DNA of 64,000 nucleotides from Roseiarcus sp963767245. GTDB lineage: Bacteria; Pseudomonadota; Alphaproteobacteria; Rhizobiales; Beijerinckiaceae. Position numbers and translations under genes: made by a program. A model generated the notes under the pieces. It had not been told where the DNA came from, did not search any database, and was given only the letters and a program-made list of their open reading frames with translations. Below, one piece after another: positions 8,322 through 15,854 of this stretch (positions within the stretch are counted from its first letter, which is position 1; each line of letters starts with the position of its first letter). Location of the stretch: the NCBI GenBank assembly GCA_963767245.1, contig CAVYDG010000027.1, positions 62,001 to 126,000 on the forward strand, in the 5' to 3' direction.

Positions 8322-9257
8322 ATGCGCATTCCCCCCTTTTCGACGCCGGGGCGCTTCTGGCGCGGGAATATTCACACCCATTCGACCCTCTCCGACGGCG
8401 CCCTGAAGCCTGAGGCCGTGGTCGAGGCGTACAAGCGGACGGGCTATGATTTCCTCCAGCTGTCCGATCATTTTCTCGGCCGCTTCGACTGGCCGATCGC
8501 CGATACTCGCAAGCTGCGCTCGAATGATTTCACCACCCTGATCGGGGCCGAGGTCCACGCCATGGCGACATCGGTGGGTGAATACTGGCACATCGTCGCA
8601 ACCGGGCTGCCGCTCGATTTTCCCCCGGCCGAGCCGGACGAGACCGGGCCGATGCTGGCGGCGCGGGCCAGGGAAGCGGGGGCCTTCGTCACCATGGCTC
8701 ACCCCTCGTGGTCGCAACTGACGATCGAGGACGGGCGCTCGCTCGCCGCCGCGCACGCGGTTGAGGTCTATAATCACACTTGCGCGGTCCTGACCGATCG
8801 GGGCGACGGCTTCTATCTCCTCGATCAATTGTGCAACGAGGACCGTCGGCTCACGGCAGTCGCCGGCGATGACGCGCATTTCCACAGCGGCGACCTCGAC
8901 GCCTTCGGCGGATACGTGATGGTCAAATCGGAATCGCTCGACCCTGATGCGCTGCTCAGCGCGCTGAAAGGGGGGGAGTTCTATTCGAGCCAGGGCCCGC
9001 GCATCCACAACGTCGAGATCACCCGCAAGGACGTGCGGGTCGAGTGCACCCCGGCCAACGCCATCGCGGTCGTCACCGGCGCTTCGGCGGCGCTGAGCCG
9101 CGTCGGGCGCGGCCTCACCGACGTGACGATCGAGTACGCCGAAGCCAAGAAGTGGGCCTGGCGCGAGCTGCCGCAGATCAAATGGTTCCGCATCGTCGTT
9201 ATCGACGGCCCGCGGCGGGCATGGACCAACCCCATCTGGGTCGATGCTTTCAACTGA
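8322..9257 (+). CDS. PHP-domain phosphoesterase family protein
   Basis: A 311-residue protein with a PHP domain: GNIHTHSTLSDG near residue 15 holds the first metal-ligand His pair, followed by LQLSDHF, TMAHPSW and VAGDDAHFHSGD with further His/Asp ligands. PHP proteins are metal-dependent phosphoesterases or related hydrolases acting on small phosphorylated or nucleotide substrates. The last 80 residues (from about 230) form a separate beta-rich part ending in a Trp-rich segment, seen in stand-alone CehA-like members. Substrate unknown. Transcribed alone, 132 bases ahead of hslV. Confidence 0.8.
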   Translation: MRIPPFSTPGRFWRGNIHTHSTLSDGALKPEAVVEAYKRTGYDFLQLSDHFLGRFDWPIADTRKLRSNDFTTLIGAEVHAMATSVGEYWHIVATGLPLDFPPAEPDETGPMLAARAREAGAFVTMAHPSWSQLTIEDGRSLAAAHAVEVYNHTCAVLTDRGDGFYLLDQLCNEDRRLTAVAGDDAHFHSGDLDAFGGYVMVKSESLDPDALLSALKGGEFYSSQGPRIHNVEITRKDVRVECTPANAIAVVTGASAALSRVGRGLTDVTIEYAEAKKWAWRELPQIKWFRIVVIDGPRRAWTNPIWVDAFN

Positions 9258-9389
9258 CCCCGAAGCGGCCGAGCCGACTCGAAGCTAGCGCCCGCCCGCC
9301 GCGGCCTTTGCCCTTGCGCGCCGCGGCGCGCGCCCATACATGCGGCCCCTGCCGAACGGTTGCGGCGGAAGCTTGAGGATCGAGCGCCG

Positions 9390-9956
9390 ATGAGTTACGA
9401 GACCGCCGCCCGCTTGCCCGGATGGCATGCGACGACCATCCTGATGGTGCGCAAGGGCGGCAAGGTCGTCATCGGTGGCGACGGCCAGGTCAGCATGGGC
9501 CAGACGGTCGTCAAATCGAATGCCCGCAAGGTTCGTCGTCTGGCCAAGGGCGACGTGATCGCGGGCTTCGCCGGCGCGACCGCCGATGCATTCACGCTGT
9601 TCGAGCGGCTCGAGGCCAAGCTCGATCAATATCCCGGCCAGCTCGCGCGCGCCTGCGTCGAACTGGCCAAGGACTGGCGCACCGATCGCTACCTGCGCCG
9701 GCTCGAAGCGATGCTCATCGTTGCCGACAAGGGCTCGGGCTTCACGCTTTCGGGCTCGGGCGACGTGCTCGAGCCCGAGGCGGACGAATTCGGGTCGGCG
9801 ATGGCGATCGGCTCGGGCGGCAATTATGCGCTCGCCGCCGCCCGCGCGCTAATGCCGATGGGCATCGAGGCCGATGAGATCGTGCGCCGCTCGATGCGCA
9901 TTGCCGCCGACATCTGCGTCTACACCAACGTCAATCTGATCCTCGAAAGCCTCTGA
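9390..9956 (+). CDS. hslV: ATP-dependent protease peptidase subunit HslV (ClpQ)
   Basis: A 188-residue threonine peptidase of the HslUV (ClpQY) protease. The short propeptide ends at HAT|TILMVRKGGKVVIGGDGQV, so the second Thr becomes the catalytic N-terminal residue. Further family segments are SNARKVRRL, GFAGATADAFTLF and AIGSGGNYALAAARAL. I choose the ATG at 9390 (SYETAARLPGWHAT); an upstream in-frame start would add ten unconserved residues. hslU follows after 4 bases, so the two are co-translated. The complex degrades misfolded and regulatory proteins in the cytoplasm. Confidence 0.95.
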   Translation: MSYETAARLPGWHATTILMVRKGGKVVIGGDGQVSMGQTVVKSNARKVRRLAKGDVIAGFAGATADAFTLFERLEAKLDQYPGQLARACVELAKDWRTDRYLRRLEAMLIVADKGSGFTLSGSGDVLEPEADEFGSAMAIGSGGNYALAAARALMPMGIEADEIVRRSMRIAADICVYTNVNLILESL

Positions 9957-9960
9957 CCTC

Positions 9961-11262
9961 ATGACGGATCTCTCGCCCCGCGAAATCGTCTCCGAACTCG
10001 ACCGCTATATCGTCGGCCAGGCGGATGCCAAGCGGGCGGTCGCCATCGCGTTGCGCAACCGGTGGCGGCGTCTGCGCCTGGTGTCACCGATGCGTGAGGA
10101 GGTTATGCCGAAAAACATCCTGATGATCGGCCCGACCGGCTGCGGCAAGACCGAGATCGCGCGCCGCCTCGCCAAGCTCGCCGGGGCGCCGTTCCTGAAG
10201 GTCGAGGCGACGAAGTTCACCGAAGTCGGCTATGTCGGGCGCGACGTCGAGCAGATCGTCCGCGATCTGATCGAAGTCGCCATCGGGTTGGTCAAGAGCC
10301 GAAGGCGCAAGGACATTGAAGCCAAGGCCGAATTGGCGGCGGAAGAGCGGGTGCTCGATGCTCTGGTAGGCTCGACCTCGTCCGCCGCCACCCGCGAAGC
10401 CTTCCGTCGCAAGCTGCACGCGGGCGAGCTGAACGAAAAGGAGATTGAGGTCGAATTGCCGCAAAGTGGCTCCGGCATGCCCATGTTCGAGTTGCCGAAT
10501 ATGCCGGGAGCTTCGATCGGCGCGATCAACATCGCTGATATCTTCGGCAAAGGACCGCGCACCAAGTCCAAACGTACGACAGTGGCGGAGGCGCACGAAC
10601 CGCTGATTGCCGCCGAGGCCGACAAGCTGCTCGATCAGGACGCCATCGTGCGCGACGCGGTGGCTGAGGTCGAGAGCAACGGGATCGTCTTCCTCGATGA
10701 GATCGACAAGATCTGCGCCCGCGAGGGGCGCGGCGGCGCCGACGTCTCGCGCGAAGGCGTGCAGCGCGATCTCCTGCCGCTGATCGAAGGCACGACCGTC
10801 GCCACCAAGCACGGAACGATCAAGACCGACCATATTCTGTTCGTCGCCTCGGGCGCCTTTCACATCGCCAGGCCCTCCGACCTCCTGCCCGAGCTGCAGG
10901 GCCGCCTGCCAATTCGGGTCGAGCTCAATTCGCTGACAGAGGACGATTTCAAACGAATACTCACCGACACCGAGGCCAGCCTGATCAAGCAATATGTGGC
11001 GCTGATGCAGACCGAAGGCGTCAACCTCGAATTCACCGAGGATGCGGTGGCGGCGATCGCGCGCATCGCCGCCAAGGTCAACGGTTCGGTCGAGAATATC
11101 GGCGCCCGCCGCCTGCAGACGGTGATGGAGAGGGTGCTGGACGAGGTGAGCTTCACCGCCGCCGACCGGAACGGAGAAGTGATCCGGATCGACGCCGAAT
11201 TCGTGGAGCGCCATGTCGGCGACCTGGCCGGCAACGCCGACCTCAGCCGGTTTATCCTGTGA
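9961..11262 (+). CDS. hslU: ATP-dependent protease ATPase subunit HslU (ClpY)
   Basis: A 433-residue AAA+ unfoldase that feeds substrates to HslV. The Walker A motif GPTGCGKTEIARR lies near residue 55, the pore motif GYVGRDVE near 92, and the Walker B motif IVFLDEIDK near 243. The central insertion (I domain) spans about 110-235. The C-terminus DLAGNADLSRFIL is the conserved tail that docks into HslV. Full length, 4 bases after hslV. A degenerate copy of its last ~45 codons lies 1.8 kb downstream (about 13025-13162). Confidence 0.96.
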   Translation: MTDLSPREIVSELDRYIVGQADAKRAVAIALRNRWRRLRLVSPMREEVMPKNILMIGPTGCGKTEIARRLAKLAGAPFLKVEATKFTEVGYVGRDVEQIVRDLIEVAIGLVKSRRRKDIEAKAELAAEERVLDALVGSTSSAATREAFRRKLHAGELNEKEIEVELPQSGSGMPMFELPNMPGASIGAINIADIFGKGPRTKSKRTTVAEAHEPLIAAEADKLLDQDAIVRDAVAEVESNGIVFLDEIDKICAREGRGGADVSREGVQRDLLPLIEGTTVATKHGTIKTDHILFVASGAFHIARPSDLLPELQGRLPIRVELNSLTEDDFKRILTDTEASLIKQYVALMQTEGVNLEFTEDAVAAIARIAAKVNGSVENIGARRLQTVMERVLDEVSFTAADRNGEVIRIDAEFVERHVGDLAGNADLSRFIL

Positions 11263-11407
11263 GTGAGGGCTGCCCGGATCCCGAGGAGATTGGCGCGTAT
11301 CTCCAGAACTCAGGGGATCTGAATTAATTAGGTAACCCGTCGTTGAAGTGGTAGGTTGTCCCATGGATCGCGGCCCACAGGGGCTTCGATGCGGCGACCG
11401 CCGAGTC

Positions 11408-12499
11408 ATGATCCGCTCTTCGCGAAGTCTTCGGCCCAGGGCTAGGCCCGTGGGTTTGCTAACAAGTTCTCACATAGAAGCGGCCAGCACTCTTGCCGTC
11501 GTCGCCTCATCGAACGAACCGCTGCTGTTTCTTGACGAAGATCTTCGGATTATTGCGGCGAGCGCTTCGTTTTGCCGAACGTTCCAGATTGATCCGGCGA
11601 GCGTGCCCGGGAGACAACTGGCCGACCTCGGCGCTGGTGAATGGGCCATGCCCAAGCTGATTTCGCTGCTAAAGGCGACGGCGTCGGGAAGCGCCGAAAT
11701 TGCGGCATACGAAATCGACCTCATCCGGAAGGGGGCGGAGCCACGGTACTTAGTGGCGAACGCCCGCAAGCTCGACGACGGCGACAACACCCGCGTCCGG
11801 GTCCTTCTCGCGGTTTCCGACATTACTTTTGCGCGAGCCGAAGCCCGGCAAAAGGACGATCTCATTCGCGAGAAGGCCATACTTCTGCAGGAAGTCCAAC
11901 ATCGGGTCGCCAACAGCCTCCAGATCATCGCAAGCGTTCTGATGCAAAGCGCCCGCAAGGTGCAGTCTGAAGAGGCGCGCGGACACCTTGAGGACGCGCA
12001 TCATCGAGTCATGTCGATCGCCGCCGTACAGCGCCAACTTGCGGTGTCCAGCCCCAATGAAGTGCCGCTCCGACCCTATTTCGCTCAGCTTTGCGAAAGC
12101 CTCGCTGCTCCGATAATTCCCCAACCTGGCGCTCAGTCAATCGAGGTGACGGTCGACGACAGCGTTGTCGAAGCGAACAAGTCCGTAAGTCTGGGCCTTA
12201 TTGTAACCGAACTGGTGATCAATGCCTTGAAGCACGCTTTCCCCGGACACGGGGGCGGCAAGATTGGTGTCGACTACCGCTCCGATGGCCCCGGCTGGAG
12301 CCTGTCGGTGAGAGATGACGGCGTCGGTATGCCGACCGGAATCCCTAAAGCCGTGGCCGGTCTCGGCACCGGGATCATCGAAGCGCTCGCAAAGCATCTA
12401 GGGGCGAGCATTCAGGTGATCGCTTTAAAGCCGGGCGTCGCGGTCACGAGTTCCCACAGTAAGAACGTAAACTCTGCGCTCGACGCGACTGCTGCGTGA
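11408..12499 (+). CDS. HisKA_2-family sensor histidine kinase with PAS domain
   Basis: About 363 residues. An N-terminal PAS-like domain (LLFLDEDLRIIAASASFCRTF onwards) is followed by a HisKA_2 phosphoacceptor region LLQEVQHRVANSLQIIASVL, where the His is the likely phosphorylation site. The HATPase domain has the N box IVTELVINALKHAF and the G box VRDDGVGMP. There is no membrane segment, so it is probably a cytoplasmic sensor of the kind that controls general stress or light responses in alphaproteobacteria. The start is uncertain: the frame is open from 11348, with ATG at 11408 and GTG at 11450. It is followed by a single-domain response regulator 81 bases downstream, its probable partner. 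Confidence 0.8.
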   Translation: MIRSSRSLRPRARPVGLLTSSHIEAASTLAVVASSNEPLLFLDEDLRIIAASASFCRTFQIDPASVPGRQLADLGAGEWAMPKLISLLKATASGSAEIAAYEIDLIRKGAEPRYLVANARKLDDGDNTRVRVLLAVSDITFARAEARQKDDLIREKAILLQEVQHRVANSLQIIASVLMQSARKVQSEEARGHLEDAHHRVMSIAAVQRQLAVSSPNEVPLRPYFAQLCESLAAPIIPQPGAQSIEVTVDDSVVEANKSVSLGLIVTELVINALKHAFPGHGGGKIGVDYRSDGPGWSLSVRDDGVGMPTGIPKAVAGLGTGIIEALAKHLGASIQVIALKPGVAVTSSHSKNVNSALDATAA

Positions 12500-12580
12500 G
12501 TTCTCGCGCATTGGATTCAGGGGCCACTGCAACTTTTTGTCGACCCACGCGTTTGGTTCCCACGGTTCGGAATTCGCGGC

Positions 12581-12955
12581 ATGACGATTTGCAAGGGTGT
12601 AGTGTTGGTGGTTGAGGACCACCCGCTGGTTCGCATGGGCGTCTCAGAGGTCTTGATTGAGGCCGGATTCGAGGCTCTTGGGGCCAGCTCCGCCGATGAG
12701 GCCATCTCGATACTTGAGGCTCGGCCGGACATTCGCCTGGTGTTCACGGATACAGAAATGTCGGGGACAATGGACGGGATTGAGCTGGCCCATTACATCC
12801 GAAACCGCTGGCCGCCCGTAAAATTGATTGTCGTTTCGGGGAGGAGAGAGATCGCGTCGGAGGAACTGCCGCCGGGAGCAAGGTTTATCGGCAAACCTTA
12901 TCGCGAAACCTCCATTGTGGAAGCGATGATCGGGCTGCTCTCAGGCGTTCCTTAA
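12581..12955 (+). CDS. Single-domain response regulator (CheY-like)
   Basis: A 124-residue receiver domain with no output domain. Acidic pocket VVEDHP at residues 10-15, phosphoacceptor Asp in VFTDTEMSG near residue 57, and the conserved Lys in FIGKPYRE near residue 107. It probably takes phosphate from the upstream HisKA_2 kinase and acts through protein contact. The same pairing of a HisKA_2 or HWE kinase with a free receiver is common in Hyphomicrobiales. Confidence 0.88.
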   Translation: MTICKGVVLVVEDHPLVRMGVSEVLIEAGFEALGASSADEAISILEARPDIRLVFTDTEMSGTMDGIELAHYIRNRWPPVKLIVVSGRREIASEELPPGARFIGKPYRETSIVEAMIGLLSGVP

Positions 12956-13024
12956 CCTCTAGGCCAATCGCGGAAGCACCCCATCCTTGAGTGGCGAGGG
13001 CACGCTTTGGGCATGGCTCGCGTT

Positions 13025-13162
13025 GGCTGACGATGAGTGCTGGGCGAAGCAAGCCTCACCCCGCCGACCGCCTCAAGGCGATCCGCACGGCGACACCGAG
13101 TTCGTCGACGTCTACGCCGACGAACTCGCAGGCAACGCGGATCTGACCGGTTTATCCTGCGA
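13025..13162 (+). pseudogene. Degenerate fragment of an hslU 3' end
   Basis: This stretch resembles the last ~45 codons of hslU. In shifting frames it reads VLGEASLT, ADRL, EFVDVYADELAGNADLT and FIL, against hslU VLDEVSFT, ADRN, EFVERHVGDLAGNADLS and RFIL. The 13 bases CCGGTTTATCCTG at 13147-13159 match hslU 11247-11259 exactly. It has no start and several frame breaks, so it cannot be expressed. Its position just beyond the kinase/regulator pair suggests that pair was inserted next to hslU, or that a duplicate decayed. Confidence 0.6.
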
Positions 13163-13177
13163 GGCCGGAGACTGCCA

Positions 13178-13723
13178 TCAACCCCGTCGCAAAACTTTCG
13201 CGGGAATGTACTCGACGTCGATGCTCACGCCATCCCCGCTCAGAGGGCTCGCCGTATAGACTGCCGAAACGGACAGCTCGACAAGGCTCACGATTGTCAG
13301 GATGGCGATGGTGAGCGGGGTCTCCCCGCTCGGCTCCGCGCCCAGCAACAACTCCGCGATCCGGCAGCAATCGTCCATCGTCGCCGCGAGCGGGGGAAGT
13401 TTGACCGTGTCGATCTGGCGAGCAAACGTCGCGGCGTCGACGATTTTGGGTTCGCGCCCGATGACGGCGCCCGAGTTGATTAGCGGCAGGACGAGCTTGC
13501 CAACCGAGGCGGTGACGAGATTGATGTTTTGAATGTTGACCTCGGTGGAATACACGCCCGGCCGGACGCCCGCCGCGCAACAGCAGCCAGTCTCGGACTG
13601 TTTGCCGCACACCACCTTCACGCTGTAGGCGAAGATCTCGGCTTGATCCGTCGCGGCGCCGAGCGTCTCGAAAAGAGGATGCGCTGACCTGTCGGCGGCT
13701 GAGCCCGTTGGATTCTTGGCCAT
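13178..13723 (-). CDS. Hypothetical protein with Cys clusters
   Basis: A 181-residue protein with a strong ribosome site (GGGAGGTCGAG before ATG at 13723); the longer open frame to 13834 starts in unconserved Arg-rich sequence. It contains a Cys-rich loop KVVCGKQSETGCCCAAGVRPG (residues about 33-53), followed by the strand-like GVYSTEVNIQNINL, and a second pair DDCCRIAELLLG near residue 116. No signal peptide. The C-terminal third is rich in beta-type sequence. The four clustered Cys could bind metal or a cluster, but no known motif fits. Function unknown; stands alone between an hslU remnant and the divergent ACT-domain gene. Confidence 0.6.
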   Translation of the reverse strand: MAKNPTGSAADRSAHPLFETLGAATDQAEIFAYSVKVVCGKQSETGCCCAAGVRPGVYSTEVNIQNINLVTASVGKLVLPLINSGAVIGREPKIVDAATFARQIDTVKLPPLAATMDDCCRIAELLLGAEPSGETPLTIAILTIVSLVELSVSAVYTASPLSGDGVSIDVEYIPAKVLRRG

Positions 13724-13974
13724 CTCGACCTCCCTGAAGAGTCTTTGGGATGAGCGGCGTTTGGAGTCCTCGATCTGGGGTCGATACTGTCTTGAGCGCT
13801 CTCCACAGCGCCGTCTCAACCTCAAGTATAGCATCGGCAGGCATTGCGAGCCAATTCGTGGCGATACCCATTTCGCTCGCTTGGATCGTTGTATAAACGC
13901 GCCAGCCGCGCGCTTGCTTGAACACTGAGAAAGACGGAAGAGGACTCGCCGTATCCCGGTTCGAGGAGCCCTTC

Positions 13975-14508
13975 ATGACGACGCCGCTCGTTCTGACTTT
14001 CGTTGGCGACGACAGGCCCGGCCTCGTCAATGCGATTTCTGAGAAGGTTGTCGACTTCGGCGGAACCTGGCTTGAAAGCCGTTCGGTCCGGCTCGCGGGC
14101 AAATTCGCCGGCGTGGTCCTGGTTCGAGTCCCGGATGAAAACCTCATCGCGCTGGAATCCGCGCTGGCGAAACTCGCGCCTTCAGGCCTGCGCGTCTCGA
14201 TCGAGCGCGGTGCGGCGGCAGAGCCCAAAAAACCGGCGCGCCTCGTAACGCTGGAGATCGTTGGCAAGGAGCGGCCGGGCATTGTGCGCGACGTGACGCA
14301 GGCCCTCACCAGCCTTGGCGTCAACATAGAGGAGTTCACGAGCGGGCTCGAAGGCGAGCCGTTTACCGGCGCCCTGATGTTTCGCGCGAATGCGCGCCTC
14401 AGCGTTCCCGGCGGCCTCAAGCTCGACGAATTGCGCAAGGCGCTGGAAAAGCTGGCGGCCGAAATTATGGTCGATCTTGCAGTCGGCGACGGCCAACCGA
14501 GCGCCTGA
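13975..14508 (+). CDS. ACT-domain protein, GcvR-like
   Basis: A 177-residue protein made of two ACT domains: LVLTFVGDDRPGLVNAISEKV at residues 5-25 and LVTLEIVGKERPGIVRDVTQAL at about 92-113, each the typical strand-turn-helix that binds small ligands such as amino acids. The layout matches the glycine cleavage transcriptional repressor GcvR family. I choose ATG 13975, with GAGGAG seven bases upstream; the frame extends upstream to 13918. Its regulatory target cannot be told from the window. It precedes trpS by 78 bases. Confidence 0.8.
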   Translation: MTTPLVLTFVGDDRPGLVNAISEKVVDFGGTWLESRSVRLAGKFAGVVLVRVPDENLIALESALAKLAPSGLRVSIERGAAAEPKKPARLVTLEIVGKERPGIVRDVTQALTSLGVNIEEFTSGLEGEPFTGALMFRANARLSVPGGLKLDELRKALEKLAAEIMVDLAVGDGQPSA

Positions 14509-14586
14509 CCGACGCTCTCCGCTCTTGCGCGGCTCCGCCGGCATTGCCATAAGGGCCGCCCTGCATTCCGGCCTCATTGGACGACG

Positions 14587-15621
14587 ATGGCGAAGTTTCC
14601 CGAACGCGTGTTCTCAGGCGTACAGCCGACGGGCAACCTGCACCTCGGCAATTATCTCGGCGCGATCAAGCGCTTCGTCGAGATGCAGAAGACGCATCCG
14701 TGCATCTATTGCGTCGTCGACCTTCATGCGATGACGCTTCCGCACGAGCCCGAGCAGCTGCGGCGCACCACCCGCGAGGTGACCGCGGCCTTTCTCGCCT
14801 GCGGCATCGATCCGAAGGCCAATATCGTCTTCAACCAGAGCCGCGTGGCCGAGCATGCCGAGCTTGCCTGGGTGTTCGATTGCGTCGCCCGGCTCGGCTG
14901 GCTCAACCGTATGACCCAATTTAAAGAAAAGGCTGGCAAGGACCGGGAGAATGCGTCGATCGGGCTCTTCAATTATCCCGTCCTTATGGCGGCCGACATT
15001 CTCGTTTATCGGGCGACCCACGTTCCGGTTGGCGACGATCAGAAGCAGCATCTCGAACTCGCGCGGGACATCGCGCAGAAGTTCAATAACGACTTCGCCT
15101 CTTCGATCGCCGCTTATGGCCACGGTGACGCTTTCTTCCCGCTGCCCGAGCCGCTGATCCAGGGTCCGGCCACGCGGGTCATGAGCCTGCGCGACGGGAC
15201 CAAGAAAATGTCAAAATCGGACCCGTCCGAATATGCCCATATCGCGCTCACCGACGATGCGGACGCCATCGCGCAGAAGATCCGCCGGGCAAAAACCGAC
15301 CCGGAGCCGCTGCCGGGCGAGGTCGGGGGTCTCACGCACCGTCCCGAGGCCGACAATCTGATCGGCATTTTTGCCGCTCTCAACGACGAGACGAAAGAGG
15401 CCGTGCTCGAGCGCTTTGGCGGCGGCCAGTTCTCGACGTTCAAGACCGCGCTCGCCGACCTCGCGATCGAAAAGCTCGCCCCAATTCGCGCCGAGATGCT
15501 GCGGCTTGCGGGCGATCCTGCCTTTATCGACTCCGTCCTCGCGCAGGGAGCAGAGAAGGCCCGGGCGATCGCCCGGCCGAACATGGACGCGACCAAGGAC
15601 ATCCTCGGCCTCGTGCGCTAA
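14587..15621 (+). CDS. trpS: Tryptophanyl-tRNA synthetase
   Basis: A 344-residue class Ic aminoacyl-tRNA synthetase that charges tRNA-Trp. The HIGH-type motif appears as PTGNLHLGNYLGA (residues 14-26), the KMSKS motif as GTKKMSKSDPSEY near residue 207. The region GVQPTG and the DLHAMT segment are characteristic of the bacterial enzyme. Length is normal (about 330-350). Complete and apparently intact. Confidence 0.96.
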   Translation: MAKFPERVFSGVQPTGNLHLGNYLGAIKRFVEMQKTHPCIYCVVDLHAMTLPHEPEQLRRTTREVTAAFLACGIDPKANIVFNQSRVAEHAELAWVFDCVARLGWLNRMTQFKEKAGKDRENASIGLFNYPVLMAADILVYRATHVPVGDDQKQHLELARDIAQKFNNDFASSIAAYGHGDAFFPLPEPLIQGPATRVMSLRDGTKKMSKSDPSEYAHIALTDDADAIAQKIRRAKTDPEPLPGEVGGLTHRPEADNLIGIFAALNDETKEAVLERFGGGQFSTFKTALADLAIEKLAPIRAEMLRLAGDPAFIDSVLAQGAEKARAIARPNMDATKDILGLVR

Positions 15622-15854
15622 CGGGAACGGGCGATAAGAACGTGAATAGTATTTGTCCCTTTGCTCGAAACCGCGACACAGATCGAACGGCGCCCAATCG
15701 GCATATCTGGGACCAATCGGGACAGGCGCCACGACCCATAGGGTCCCATCGCGGCGGTAATCTCGCCGCCCGCCTCGTTACTGGTTAACGACTTTGCGGC
15801 AAACTTTTCGTAAGCCTAGGGAGAGCTGATTTCGGACCTTCCTGGCGGAGGGAG

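Noticed and set aside
13152..14438. 428-codon minus-strand open frame
   Set aside because: It overlaps the ACT gene antisense and the Cys-cluster gene in another frame; no domain, low-complexity Ser/Arg.
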